From Ajuga chamaepitys (lineage: Eukaryota > Streptophyta > Magnoliopsida > Lamiales > Lamiaceae): a DNA stretch of 64,000 nucleotides. The stretch is taken from the NCBI GenBank assembly GCA_958295605.1, contig OY282500.1, positions 37,152,278-37,216,277 on the forward strand, read 5' to 3'. The translations under genes and the position numbers were made by a program. This document shows positions 1 to 12,475 of this stretch, piece by piece. A model generated the notes under the pieces. The model was not told where the DNA came from, searched no databases, and worked only from the letters and a program-made list of their open reading frames with translations. Positions within the stretch are counted from its first letter, which is position 1. Every line of letters starts with the position of its first letter.

Positions 1-1194
1 CCGGACATTTTCGATTCAAGTTGCGTGCCCTGTCTTCCTGCATCACCATTTTGGGTTATTTCCACCCGTTCTCTTGGCTCAACTTCTTCATGACTTTACT
101 CGTGACTTGACGAACTTCGAGTTGGTCCTAACCCGGGCCCGATTAGAGCTCGTTTAGGGCTTAGTTTTTGGGTCGGAGACTGAGTGCAAATGATCTCATT
201 TAAGCTCTCGGATTTTCTTGACCTTCAAAATACGACTAACAAATACCCAAAAGTGCATCAAATCATATCAAAAAGGAAATTTAACCCGAAAATACATTTT
301 AACACAGTTTTGCACTCAAACATATCAAATAATCATATCTTCTAAGCAATATGAAGGTGAAATATGCAAGAAAAAATGACCATTTCAACGTTCATCTGAC
401 AACTGTTGAAAACAATTATCCTACTTTCGCCAACATTGCAGATGACTCAACATATCGACTAAAAAGAGCAATTGTAGCACCGAATCTTAATGCGGTTTCT
501 ATTAGTGATTATATACATTATGATTAATAAGAATCATTGTGAGGGTCGATCATATATGAGTTCTGGAGTTCTTGCAAGTTTGACGAAATATTGATTTGTT
601 GTGTGATGTATACACTTTAGAGTTTTGAATGGAGTAAGGTGTTCTAGAACAATGTAGAATCGTATTATAGGACTATGTAATGACACTAAGTTTACTATCA
701 TGAGACTTGCAAATTCATGGTCTTGAAGGAAAAATTATGACTGGAACTAATGTTGGTCAAAATCCATTGCTCCCCCTGATTTGATTCAATTCATTCTCTC
801 CTAGATTATATTTCATGTTCCGTATGCAAAAATTTCCTATTATGATGTCTACAATTAACAATACTCAAGACAATCAATGTCTCACGTTGATTTGGTAGTG
901 AATGAACCATAAATTATTGTCTACAAATAGTCACGGATGAGAAGTCCTAATATGTGTCAACAAAAAGCATCAAAGTAATTCAACAAATATCATGAGCTTG
1001 TAGACAAATATTGTAAAGTTATTTTCCCTTTACATTTTCGATTGGATGATTTAAATAATGTTAGAATTTGTTTGTTGCTCGATTATTTATGCAATATATA
1101 TGCTTCTGATTGTATTATCTAAATATCATATTCAATGTATCATTTATATAATAAATCATTATAAAATGAACCCGTTATTATTTGTTAACAGTGC
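1..1194. other. AT-rich intergenic DNA, LTR-like left edge
   Basis: No gene is visible. The first ~320 bases have higher GC and the flavour of an LTR edge (GGGCCCGATTAGAGCTCG; a 'tttgcactca' motif near 310), but no element boundary can be set because the window begins inside it. The remainder is AT-rich, with stops in all frames. Confidence 0.4.
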
Positions 1195-1262
1195 ATAGCG
1201 CGTGTGCAATGCTAGTATAGATATAAAACATCTCATTATCGTGTATAGCACAGGTAGTCTAA
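1180..1262 (+). mobile_element. Eroded Helitron 3' terminus (possibly two)
   Basis: A short inverted repeat (TGCA...TGCA around gtgcatagcgcgtgtgcaat) is followed directly by CTAG (1212-1215) and then T, the layout of a Helitron 3' end (hairpin, CTRR, target T). About 30 bases later a similar string (gtgtatagcacagg, then CTAA) may be a second eroded end. No matching 5' TC end was found to the left. Confidence 0.3.
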
Positions 1263-1319
1263 CAGAGTAAAAATAAAATTGATCAATGAGGAAAAATAAT
1301 TATTGTTCAATATCATATT

Positions 1320-1322
<3 letters not shown>

Positions 1323-1354
<32 letters not shown>
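1323..1354. repeat. (AT)n microsatellite
   Basis: Uninterrupted AT dinucleotide run of about 16 units. Confidence 0.95.
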
Positions 1355-1358
<4 letters not shown>

Positions 1359-1709
1359 CTGTTTAATATAGTTTAAAATGAATAATTAGGAAACACAATT
1401 AGTTTTAAATATCATACTATAATATAATTAAACATATAGTTGATGCTATTTAAGAATACAAGTAATTATAAAAACAAATCTTACTTTTGCTCCAAACTAA
1501 TTGTTTTAGAGTCATTTTTGTTTTCTTTTTTTTTTTTTTTTTTTTTTTGTTTTGCATATAATTGCTGTGCATCTTTCTATATCCTTCTCGACCTTCTATC
1601 TATAAATTCATATTTTTTCTTCTCCATGTTTTGCATGTTTTGGTAGAAAAAAGATCCTAGGAAAAGATCCGAGGAAAAAGAATTACTAATACACCGTCCT
1701 AATAAATAG

Positions 1710-2033
1710 TACTTCCTCTAGTCTACAAAAAGAAGTCACTTTTAGAATATAATTTTGTTAAAAAAAGTTATTTTAGCAAAAAGTTCTTTCAATGTTACCC
1801 GTAAGCATCTCTCAATAAATCTTCTTAAAATGGTATAATTCGAGAGAGATCGTAAAATTATAAGAAAATATTTTTGTTTCTTTTTGAGTTATTAAGTAAA
1901 GAAAGAATAAAAGGAAAAGTAAATATATAGGGTGAAAGAGTAAATTATGTAGAAATACATGTTTCTATTCTAACCATCTTTAATTTTTCATAAATTTTTT
2001 AAAGCGACTCTTTGTTTTACCAAGGGAATAGTA
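1710..2033. mobile_element. Stowaway-like (Tc1/mariner) MITE
   Basis: The left end TACTTCCTCTAGTCTAC...AAGAAGTCACT and the reverse complement of the right end TACTATTCCCTTGGTAAAAC...AGAGTCGCT align as an imperfect terminal inverted repeat of about 30 bases. Both ends sit on TA, the mariner target. The 324-bp AT-rich interior has no ORF. The CTYCCTC...AAAAGAAGTCACT pattern is typical of plant Stowaway elements. Confidence 0.65.
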
Positions 2034-2984
2034 TATTAAATACAAGTGGAGAAAAGCTCGTAGATTGTGGATCCTTTACTTCGGTAGCAACCAAGTATAC
2101 ATAATATCTATATGTGAACAGGCGGCACGGATAAAGAGAGGAGATTATTGTTATTGTTATTGTTATTGTTATTGTTATCATTATTTTAGGGTAGAGATAA
2201 GAGTGAATAAAAGTTAACATATACTCTTTCCTTGTTTTCGACTATGGTGCATATATGCATTTATTTCTTATTTCTTTCCTCTTTCAACAAAATCTATAGA
2301 ATTTTTTTTTTCTTTTGGAAAAAAATTTAAGAACGACCTTATTCTAAAAGTAAAATATGAGCATTTAAAGAGATTTAGTGTGAATTTATCTTTTTAAGAA
2401 AAATTGACATTTTATTTCTCTTTTAACTGAATATAGATATTTCCACTAACCCACTTTGAAAGGAAGATAGACATTACCAAGATTAAGTTTTAACGAAAAA
2501 TATTAATTGACTTTGCCTTTTTATTTAATGTTCATCCAAAAGATATGAAGATAGACATTATCAAGATTAATTTTTTTTTTTCACCAAAAAATATTGATTG
2601 ATTTTGGCTTTTTATTTAATGGTATTAAAATGGGGTAGCACATGCAAAAAAAAAAGTAAATTATTAATTAATTAAGATCAATTTACTTAAATGATGAGTT
2701 CGTACACAATGGTCAAACACCTTAAAAAATGCTCGATTGGTGTATTTGAATACAATTTATATTAGTTCAGTTCAAAGATATCAAGAAGGGCCGGCCCGAC
2801 CCTATCTAACCTAAACCCTAAAAATCCTCAGCCCTAGGGCCTTGAAAATCCAGGCCTAGCCTTGTTCGATTGTCCCTATAAGTTTATTATTTGTTCTTCT
2901 TTGTCTTCTCAAACTCCATAATTGACATGTTTAAATTTTACGAAAAAATATTAATTAAAAAAATCCAAAATATATACAAGCATC
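2034..2984. other. Gene-free AT-rich stretch with a hexamer repeat
   Basis: Contains (TTATTG)n at about 2145-2178 and homopolymer runs. A GC-richer patch at 2786-2870 (GGGCCGGCCCGACCC...) resembles the edge of a hAT-type MITE, but no partner end or target duplication was identified. Confidence 0.5.
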
Positions 2985-3605
2985 TCAATCACGTACTTTC
3001 ACGCCCTAAAAATATGTTCGCTCATGTTGTGGTTCATAAATACAACATAATATATTTTAAAGATCAGATTGCAGGAAAAAGCACCGTCTTTTCTAAAATT
3101 GTCTAATTTAAGCATCACCTTTTAAATTTAGTAAAATAAATCACTACTTTCACTCACAAATGCAATTTTAGCCACCGATACATTTTATGGTGACTGAAAT
3201 CCACGTATGTGCCACCTCTTTTGACACATCACTCGACACATCATTTAGCAAGACATAAAAGAATTAGTACTATTGCAAAATAATAATAATAATTATTATT
3301 ACAATCATGCACTTTCACGCCCTAAAAACATGTTCGCTCATGTTGTGGTTCATAAATCCAACATAATATATTTTAAAGACCACATTGCAGGAAAAATCAC
3401 TATCTTTTCTAAAATTGTCTAATTTAAGCATCGCCTTTTAAATTTAGTAAAATAAATCACAACTTTCACTCACAAATGCAATTTTAGCCACCGATACATT
3501 ATCTGGTGACTAAAATCCACGTGTGCGCCACCTCTTTCGACACATCACTCCACACATCATTTAGCAAGACTTAAAAGAATTAGTACTATTGCAAAAATAA
3601 AATAA
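2985..3605 (+). repeat. ~314-bp tandem direct duplication
   Basis: Two copies of one sequence lie head to tail (about 2985-3298 and 3300-3605). Shared landmarks include ctttcacgccctaaaaa, gttcgctcatgttgtggttc and aagaattagtactattgc, repeated with scattered substitutions. A third, inverted relative lies at about 7250-7500. No ORF of note. Confidence 0.85.
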
Positions 3606-3607
3606 AA

Positions 3608-3610
<3 letters not shown>

Positions 3611-3693
<83 letters not shown>
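3611..3693. repeat. (AAT)n microsatellite
   Basis: About 27 uninterrupted TAA units. It abuts the Helitron 5' end exactly; the sequence after the Helitron 3' end resumes as TAATGATAATA, so the Helitron appears to sit in AAT-repeat DNA. Confidence 0.95.
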
Positions 3694-3694
<1 letters not shown>

Positions 3695-4056
3695 CTATAT
3701 ATATATAATAAGCCAAGTCATCCGAAAATAGTAAGTTGAAAATTTTCCCGCCCATTTTTTTGTTACTTTATATAGACGTGAATTTGAAATTTGAATTTTG
3801 AAAAATCCAATTTTATTAGTTTGATTAAAATTTCGAATTATTTTTTTACATCTAAAATTCAGTAACAATAAATCTGTAGATATATTTATAACAGAACTTT
3901 GTTACATATTTTTAAAAATTTTGAAATTTGAATTTAAAAAAAAAAAACTTATCCAATTACATAAATTCTCCTATAAATTCACAAAGTCTTCAGTAAATGA
4001 GAATCACGTTTCCAGGTATTTTCTATTTCTTATTCATTTTGCAATAGCTTTATTAC

Positions 4057-4200
4057 GCAATTATTTCCACTGTTTCTATTCACATTTGTTGATTCGAATT
4101 TCTATTATTCCTATTCCTTCATCCATGCTTTATTTCGCAATTATTTCCACTGTTTCTATTCATATTTGTTGATTCGAATTTCTATTATTCCTATTCCTTC
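4057..4200 (+). repeat. 80-bp tandem duplication inside the Helitron
   Basis: The segment starting gcaattatttccactg at 4057 recurs at 4137 almost unchanged (one base differs in cacatttg/catatttg, plus small edge changes). Confidence 0.9.
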
Positions 4201-4631
4201 CATCTTTCATTCAGTGTCAACTTTGATATGTACTTTACAATGGATGCTCCAAAAGGACTACTTGCAAATCAGAATAAGAAAAAAAATCAGCAACATTGAA
4301 TCTTAATTATGGCGAAAAGAACTTTAATGATTGTAGAATTCAAATCTATCTACCATTATCGTTTTCTACGATAATATTTAATCATCAAAACAAATTTTAT
4401 TTTTCTAATTTCTGTTATGTGGATTATCTATATTATTATCCATATATTGTGCTAAACTTTTCATTTTGTTTATAACATGAATACAACCAATCCGTTTACA
4501 ATATTGGGAAAAGATTAGAGATAATCAACTCATTCGAGGTTCAACCGAGATCGAAGAATGATTCTGATTTTATTGTAGCTTCTATACAAAACACTTTATG
4601 TATTAGCTTCAATTGAAATTCTAATTTTGTT

Positions 4632-4669
4632 CCTCCCCCACCCCACCCCACCCCCCCCCCCCCCCCACC
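4632..4669 (+). repeat. C-rich tract
   Basis: CCCCCACCCCACCCCACCCC followed by an uninterrupted C run of about 16, an outlier in AT-rich DNA. It could form a G4 or i-motif structure, or be an assembly-sensitive homopolymer. Confidence 0.9.
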
Positions 4670-6954
4670 TTTTTTTTTTCCTGTTATTACAATATATGTT
4701 TACAATAAAATGACGTTGACAAAACTCAGGCACCAACGTTTACTTTACGCCGTATATTTAAGAAGAAACACCAATATACATAATATCATGATATAAGGTT
4801 AAATTGATTATTTCATCTATTGCAGAAAATTTTATATAATATATTGATCTATTGCACAAATAAAATCACATCTGAATTTGAACTAATATATATTTTGAAT
4901 GATCAGCAAAATCAAAACTCGAAATACATGTGATTTTAAAATCATTCCAAAAAATCTTTTAGATATGATTTCTGATTTCTTAATCTGCCTATAAAATCTG
5001 ATTTCTAATTTCTTAATCTGCCTATAAAATCGCCACCCACGTAACAATTATTCAGAAAAATTAATCTGTTTTCAGTTTTCTACTATGTCTACGGATACAA
5101 TTATGAAGATTATAGATTAGATTATAGCTTTTGTAATATGTACAGTGGTTTGCAGGATGCACGGGCTATTTTTTTACAAGGCCAGCTAACACACTACATA
5201 TATTTTTTATTCTTTCCTCACCTCTTATTCCACAAAATTAGTTTTTTTTTAGTTTTTTTTCCACTATAAAATATTTTTTTCCCAAAATTATTTTATCCAT
5301 AAATTATTTTATCTGTTTTATTTCTACTATCTAGAAAATAAAAAATTTCACTATGGCAGATTTTTTTCCGAAAATACTTAATTTCATTCGTCTTTTTTCT
5401 TCTCTCATCTTTCTCCCAAAATCTTAATATTAAATTATAAAATATTTTGGAATAGATCATACTGATTAACAATAAGAAACAAACAATAAAGATATACAAT
5501 CCAGAATTGCAATCCAATTTAATAAGATTGAGAAAAGAATATATTTTCTTAATGATTATTCTTATATAAAGTATTTTATTAGTTTAGTTCATTAATTTTT
5601 CTTTATGTCTGTTAAGTATCTAAATCAAAATCCAACTTTACTTTTATTAATGAGCACATTCTATGGATATAGGAGATTATTGGATAAAAAATTGAAAGAT
5701 TTGAGGTCATGTATGTCTTTTAAAATTCTAAATACAAATCAAACTCTATTTATATGAATGAGCTCATCATATGGACTATGAAGATTCAGTTCATCCTAAA
5801 ATAAAATTGTATTTTCTATGTCTTTCTTAAAATTTATTTCTAATAGAGGATATTTTGTAGGTAAACTAATAAAATATTTTATATAAGAATAATTCTTATT
5901 ATTATTATTTTTTTTTTGTTTCTAATAGAAGATGTTTTGTACGTAAACTAATAAAATATTTTATATAAGAATAATTCTTAAGATTATTTATTTCTCAATC
6001 CTATTAACTGATGTTAGATTTGAAACTTTTTGTTTCTCAATTTGTTCAATGATATCGGATTCTGAATTATGTATGTTCACTTTATTTATTATTATCAATG
6101 AGTGTGATCGATTCAAAATTTATTATAATTTAATATGAATGTTTTGATATAGACAAGAGAAGCTAAATAAACGAATGAAATAAAAAAAATTAATTTTCTG
6201 GAGTAAGATACGAGGAAGAAATTCGTGACAAAGTAAAAATGTATTTTTATTAGTAGAAAAACTGATTTTCTGGAGTGAGAGGCAAGGAATGAATAACACT
6301 GCAAAAGAACACAAAAGTTTTTTTTGTAACAAATTTTAACCATTTCTCTTTTTGTTATATATTATCAAATAAAAATGCATTTTTAATAAAAAATATTGTT
6401 CATATTAATATTGATTACTCTAAAAAAAATAGCCAGTGCATTGCACGGGAGTACTTACTAGTAATGATAATATTGATACAACCTTTGCAAAAACTATAAT
6501 TTAACCTGAAGCTGTTAGAACTTTGCAAAACAAATCATAACCTTCTCATGTGACCTATACTATTCTATTTTATTTAATGTAAACATTTTTGTTAAATTTA
6601 TACATAACTTAAGAACTTATATAAGAACAATGTCACAATGAATAATTTAAGAAAAGATTTTAAATCAGTAACCTTCTTGGTGTACGCTATAGCAAAAAAA
6701 GTCTTTTGTAACATATTTTTTGAGACCACAGTTGTGGTTACTAATAATAAGTTATTTGTTATAACTTGTTGTCGCAAAGCTCTCTACAAATTGTTTGAGA
6801 CCATTTTCAGACTGCTTTTAAAGACAAATAGTTGTTGCAAAAATTATTTGAGATGCATTTGAGACGACTTTTGTCATCTCAAATATATTATTTAAGTCCG
6901 AGTCCAACTAATTAGTGACGACATGTTGTCTCTAATTATAAAGTTGTGAATGTG

Positions 6955-6984
6955 TTGTCTCAAAAGATAATTTTTCTTGTAGTG
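6955..6984. mobile_element. CACTA-like right terminus
   Basis: The string ttttcttgtagtg ends at 6984; its reverse complement CACTACAAGAAAA is the classic terminal inverted repeat of plant CACTA (EnSpm) elements. The sequence leftwards (6640-6950) has repeated gagac/gttgtctc motifs, consistent with subterminal repeats. No left terminus was found. Confidence 0.45.
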
Positions 6985-8764
6985 GTATTGGCCTAATAGC
7001 TAAGTTAAGTTATGTAGCTAAATTTTGACACGTTAATACACGACTCAAATAAAATTGTTATATAAAAATAATAGTAACATTGTAACGTTCATCTTGTTAA
7101 TTTAGCAAATTCGGTTCCTTCTTTTTTTTTTTTTTTTTGGCAAATTTCAAAAATCCAAATTTAAATGATAACAATACAAAGGGTTAAGATACGTGTTTGT
7201 TTGTTTGTGTTTTTTTTTTTTTTTTTTTAATGCAAATATGATACTACAATTTCTGGAGAAGGTTGTGATTTATTTTTCATCTTTTCTAATTTTTTTTTTT
7301 TTTTTTTTATCTTTTGCTAGTTAACGTGACAAGCGATGTGGAAATTTTTCGAACACGTGGACTTCGATCATCGATAAATGTGCCAGTGGCTTGGATGATA
7401 ATTGTAAATGAAAGTAGTGATTTATTTTGCTAACTTTAAAAATTGAGGCTTAAATTGAAATTTTTGAAAATGCGGTGATTCTTGTTGCAATTACAATTAG
7501 GCCTATTTAAAAACCACAACATATTTATTAAAAGCTTTATTGCAAAACTCCCCCGACTAGCTCCAATCAATCCCCACAAACACCGGTTCCCATTGGGAGC
7601 CTACGTTTATTTCCTGATGCCTCCCTGTCTAACTAAGCTTATGCCCCGATTAGCCCCACCCAGACCTCGACTAGTCGCTAGGCCCCTATGTACCGCTTAA
7701 CTATGGCTTAACGACTTTTACAACCTTGATTAAAAACGATACAAAGCTCAATTTCGAAAAAGTAGAAATCAATGCAAATTAAAGCCTAGCAACATCTAGT
7801 CGGAAAAGTGAATGTAATACAATAGAGGAGAAACCAAACTTCAGAGTAGAGGAATCAGAAAAGTAGAGGAAACATGAAAAATCGTTGATTGCATGAAGTT
7901 CTAGATTTATTAATATTGTATTTTATATAACATATATCTATATATTATACATAATCTATATAACAATAATATAAGTAGGGCCCCTCAAGGCTGGCCCTAC
8001 CCTAATCCGACCAGAGCCCTTGCACTCGATGACTGAGAAGGGTCGAGCTAAAACCCTTAAGTTATAAGGGCCTGTAAAATCATGAACCAACCTTATAATT
8101 ATAGATTCTGACCAGGGTCAGGCTTATTTTGACAACCCTAGGTTTGGACACCTTAAAACATGAACATGATCGGCTGTTATAACTAGACACAACTATTTTG
8201 GTTCGAAGACATTAAAACATGTGACTGGTGTAACCAAGCACGGTTAAAATTATATTGTTTGGAACAAAATTACCGAATACTTTTTGTTGCAGATGTATTT
8301 AGAGAAAATGAGGTGTTAATAGGTGTCCCTTGCAATAAAAACAATAAAATTATGAAATGTTCCACTTACAAATTATTATTTGCTTTTATTAACGTTTTTA
8401 AGTATTGAATATAGAAATTTTTACTAACCTATTTTAAATTTTGTCTAGTAGCAATCCATGACTTCTGCTATCTCTACTGAAAAAATTTCATAAAAAATAA
8501 AGTCCAACTTTGATGCACCTGGCGTACCAGTGCACCTGAACTATATATTGCCATTGGATTAAGGCTTCTCATATCTCAATCCTTAGACCAAATTAAATTA
8601 ATCTTTTTCCTCATATAGGTTACCTATATATGCTACCGATTTCACCTCTATATTAATTAACAAATAAATACATTATTATTCTAATTAATTTGGACGTGTT
8701 CATCATAATATTTTCTTCCAAAAATAAATCTTCTTCATCTCGAATCATTCAACTTTTATTGTTA
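6985..8764. other. Gene-free stretch with poly-T tracts and a dispersed repeat copy
   Basis: Several T16-T19 tracts (7120-7310) precede the inverted copy of the 2985-3605 repeat. A GC-richer patch (7979-8140, ggctggccctaccc to gacaaccctagg) looks like an eroded hAT-type MITE, unproven. No gene is supported. Confidence 0.45.
7250..7500 (-). repeat. Inverted third copy of the 314-bp repeat family
   Basis: Read on the minus strand, this stretch matches the two tandem copies at 2985-3605 in order: an 'aatttaagc' block, 'agcaaaataaatcactactt', a 'gccac...gatac/cacatt' block, 'gtccacgtg', then 'cacat...tagcaa'. Divergence is higher than between the tandem pair. Confidence 0.6.
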
Positions 8765-8936
8765 CTAGATGTCCGCCCGTGCATTGCACGGAATAAATTT
8801 TATTTTATTACATTAATAATATCTTATGAAATGAGCTTATATTAATAAAGTATTATAAAAAGTAAACACACATTATGGGAGAGTATCTAAAACTTGTGAT
8901 AGTAAAAGTTATTAGTACAAACAATGTACATATCAA

Positions 8937-9330
8937 ATATCTACTAATGAACCACCGGCTTGCGACTCCCAGACATATTGCTCGTCATCATTGTGCTTTG
9001 TTGTCACAATGAACTCAGCAACCAAATAAGAAGAATGGAAACCAACACCAAACTTCCCAATCATGTTCATATATGCACCAGTAGCTAGGGCTTCATGAAT
9101 TCCTTGGTTCCAGACCTTGCAATTGTTCCAAGATTGTTCACCAAATCTGATATAAAAACAAACATGTAATGAATTCAGCATCTAGAAATGCGAAAGATGA
9201 AACAACTTACAGTAAAAAATGGGCCAGAAGGAGTAATACTAACCGGCCTTGGTCATACCAATACCACTGTTAATGATGGACAGGGTGTTTTTGGTTTTGT
9301 CCAGGAAGTCAAGCTTTCAACGGATCTTGT
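8937..9330 (-). pseudogene. HSP90 N-terminal ATPase-domain fragment
   Basis: The minus strand encodes pieces of the HSP90 GHKL ATPase domain. An upstream exon ending at 9244 reads NTLSIINSGIGMTKA. It ends at a GTTAGT donor, followed by a 97-bp intron (9243-9147, acceptor ATATCAG). The next exon reads DLVNNLGTIARSGTKEF, then, after a one-base loss near 9090-9095, GKFGVGFHSSYLVA (family: GQFGVGFYSAYLVA) and TTKHNDDEQYVWESQAGGS. The phase-1 junction restores the Asp codon, so the intron is real and the copy came from genomic DNA, not from mRNA. The upstream exon lacks the stretch between 'DKIR' and 'DKTKN'. Middle and C-terminal domains are absent. Non-functional as a chaperone. Confidence 0.85.
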
Positions 9331-10514
9331 CCACAGCCTGAATCCATCATCATCCCACAATCAAAATATTATGATGCGCATATAAACCCAATTGACAGAA
9401 AAAGTTTTACTCCAAACAATAAAAAAATTATGAAACACCATGACATATCACATCAAGACCCAATATACAACACAATGATACTTGAGCAGACACTACATCA
9501 ACAGCTAATCGACACTTCAAACTAAACATACCAATAATAGCGAACAAAAATAAGAACAATAATGCATTTGATAAGTCAATAACCAAATTTAAAAGGAGGA
9601 ACTGATATTGGAATAAATTATCACATCCATAAGCAAATACAACAATACCTAGATAATAGATCTCTATATGTGATGCTGTAAATGTAAGTACTTCAACAAT
9701 ACTTAGTTTCTCTCATTTCTAATATTCGTAAAGATCATGACGTCTTAGAAACAACACCAACATGTGAGTCTGGCTCAAATTCATCTATGGGTTTTCATAG
9801 GACCCATAGGACTCAAATTCATATACATTAGCAAAAACTCTATAATCAAATTCAACTTCATAGGACCCATACGTAGACGTCAGAGAACATATTATCAAAA
9901 ATTCTACAATCAAAATCAAGACAGATGATAAAGTTGAAAAATATTTCGAATAATCTTATCATAACCAAACTGTTTTTTTGGAGGAATATAACGGCTAATA
10001 GAATGGACAAAATAGAATTGAGTAATAAAATCTGTAAAGAGATCACTGCACTTCATGCTATTTCTGGATTGAATATGAATTCTCTCAGATACATCTTACA
10101 TATATTTAAGACTTCGGCAGAAGATCCTGCAGAGTAGGGCAACGACTTCTTGCACTTTCCAAAGGACATAAAGTTTTTGCCGAAATTAAATTTTGTTTCT
10201 GCAAGTTGGTTAAATAGATAGTGAAGATAAATTGAAATCAATATCAATATCAATATTAACATAAAAAGGCAAGCATAAAGTGAAAATAAATTGAAATAAA
10301 AAAATAAAAAATGCATGTACATTCCAATGGTTCAAAAGCACTTAACACACACTAAGTGCTCAATCAAGGACCAACTATGCGTAGCCTAATGCATACATCA
10401 TAGAAACCGTATGTCTCAATTGTAACATTCAATCACAGTTTTAACTACAAAATTTGATCTCATGAATGTTCCTTATTGCACGCCACAACGTGAGAAAGAA
10501 TGAGCATCAAATGT

Positions 10515-11118
10515 TATGCATTTATGCTATGATAACTCCGGTTGCCATGCTAGCCTTTTGTCCGCCACTCATTCCACTGGAGGACTCTCCCCCGTCTCTA
10601 AGTTAGCCGCATTTGGTTTGTCCTCGTGGTCGATGACTTCCATAGTGGCCGGGGCCGGAGACGGCGATTCTCTGTCGTCTTCATATGGATATGTCATAGG
10701 GGGAGGTGGTTTGTAGCGAGATCCGAAGGCAGTTGTGATGGAGGGATGGAAAGGAAGGGTAAGAGGATGGGGTGGATGAGGGGGGAGGCTTGAGCCCTAG
10801 AGATTTGGTCCGCCGCTGGTTGGTGGAAGAGAAATCAGTAAGAAGATCAAAAGTGGTGAACCGAAAGAAGCCCTTCTGGAGGGTGCTGATCTTGTCGCTG
10901 GTGGGGATCGACATTCCTGTTGCTGGTGACGGAATATGCGGCAGTCCAATGTGGACTCGATGAGTTCACAGAGAAGGTCAATTGGGATTGGATCTTGCTA
11001 TGAGCTGCAAAAACCAACTTCTCGCACACATAATATAGTGTTGATCCAGTTTTTAAAGGACCGGAAGCGGGAGATGCGAGAACTTGCCTCGTATAAATGA
11101 GGAGAAAGCATCTCATTT
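10515..11118 (-). other. Coding-like captured segment, unidentified
   Basis: This GC-richer minus-strand block has long partial frames (for example MSIPTSDKISTLQKGFF and, in another frame, MTYPYEDDRESPSPAPATME running to a stop at VE*), interrupted by frame changes. Lying within the Helitron next to the HSP90 fragment, it may be a captured first exon or 5' region of another gene. I do not recognise the product. Confidence 0.3.
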
Positions 11119-11198
11119 TGATTGTCGCTTGATTTATGCTTCATCGTCCTGCAAACTTGATTGTCTGCTTGATTTATGCTTCATCGTCCTGCAAACTT
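11119..11198. repeat. ~40-bp tandem duplication in Helitron cargo
   Basis: The unit containing gcttgatttatgcttcatcg occurs twice in succession (11119-11157 and 11158-11198), with about 31 bases identical. Confidence 0.85.
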
Positions 11199-12475
11199 TA
11201 AACGATAAGTGGTTGTTGTGAGAGAAAAACCGTCGGGGTGCAGACCTGAAAGCAAAAATCAAATAAAATTAGAAAGAGAAAAGGGGGAGAGACAAAAAGA
11301 GAGAAGAAAAAATAGGATGAAAGTATTTAAGATGAAAAAGAACAGAGATGGGAGAAGAATCACCACTGTTTTGTATTTGGTTTTTGAAAAGAGAAACTGT
11401 CGGCTTTTTGCAGCCTTTGTTTTGTATTCATCGTTTAAAGGAGAAACCGTCTGCTATCAGCGTGAACAGAAAAATAAAAGAAAAGAAAAAAACATGCGTC
11501 ATAATAATAAGAAGCGAAATTTAAGGGATTTAAACAGAGGAAATAGCGACACGTACCTGCGATTCTCCTTTAATAGTAAAGGAGGATGCAAAAACACTAT
11601 TAAAACCACCTTTTTCTTATTTATTGAATGAAAGCTTCATCTTTTTTTCTTTAAGAAACAAATCCTCTTCATCTTTTATACTGATTGAACTCATCATTTT
11701 TTTCTCTCTCAAAAACTAATCATCTTCTTCTTGATTTGAATTCAACAAAAGATTGCACGTTTAATTGTAAATTTTTAAAAAAAAATTAAGAGATTTATAT
11801 ATCTTCCACTTTGTTGGTTCAAATTCCTCTCTCCATTCGCAACACCGCTGTTGGAGTTCTTCCGACCACCACGACAACTGACTACACTTGATTGTCAATA
11901 AGATCGGGTCAGGTAGAGTGGCCTATCGCATGAGGATTCACTATTCTATGCACACAAATTCTTTGTTTTTGTGCCTGGCCTGCCCTTCATATGGACTATA
12001 AAATTGATTCTATTTGTGACCCGTTCTCTGATCACATAGTAGCCTCCTTGTTGGATCAGCAATCGGTCTCTTACCTTTGCCACTGGAGGTGACCGTCTAC
12101 TTTGTCGTGTATGCGGAAATTGGTAATGTACAATGTTGTTGAAAAATATGTCCTGACAAGATGGATCGAAGATCTAGAAGATCTATTCCTTACATGTATC
12201 TGTTGTTACACTACTACGTCAAGAGAGTTTATTTAACTTTTCTTTAAATTATTAGACCCGAAAATAATTTATGACATTAAAAAATAGCCCATACATTTAT
12301 CACATGTTTTAAAGTAAAGGAACAAAATTACAGTTACATTGATTTAGATAAAATAAGTAGCACTCTTTTTGTGGAGTGTATTAAGAAAAATAAGGTGTTA
12401 ATAGTCGGTCTCTTAAATTATAACATGAAATGTATTATTCATTTTATTAATATTTTGAAAACTTTATAGATATAG
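11199..12475. other. Purine-rich and AT-rich Helitron interior
   Basis: A 140-codon plus-strand frame at 11209-11631 is purine-biased (KEKGERQKERRKN...) and has no recognisable domain, so I do not call it a gene. The rest shows no gene-like sequence. Confidence 0.4.

Larger units (their letters stand above)
3694..6461 (+). mobile_element. Non-autonomous Helitron, 2.77 kb
   Basis: The 5' end is TCTATATATATATAATAAG, the TC plus TA-rich start typical of plant Helitrons. The 3' end is a hairpin (AGTGCATTGCACGGG), 8 bases, then CTAG at 6458-6461. Host A (3693) and T (6462) flank the ends, as expected for A|T insertion without target duplication. The interior is AT-rich with no Rep/helicase ORF, so it must depend on an autonomous partner. 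It carries an 80-bp tandem duplication (4057-4200) and a C-tract. The ends are strong; the claim that one element spans the whole interval rests on absence of other ends. Confidence 0.65.

Noticed and set aside
2790..2830. Telomere-like ctaaaccctaaa
   Set aside because: A single degenerate occurrence, not an array; no evidence of interstitial telomere.
3561..3755. Poly-tyrosine ORF on the minus strand
   Set aside because: It is the translation of the (AAT)n microsatellite.
11209..11631. 140-codon plus-strand ORF
   Set aside because: Purine-biased low-complexity sequence with no domain, inside a Helitron; no coding signal beyond openness.
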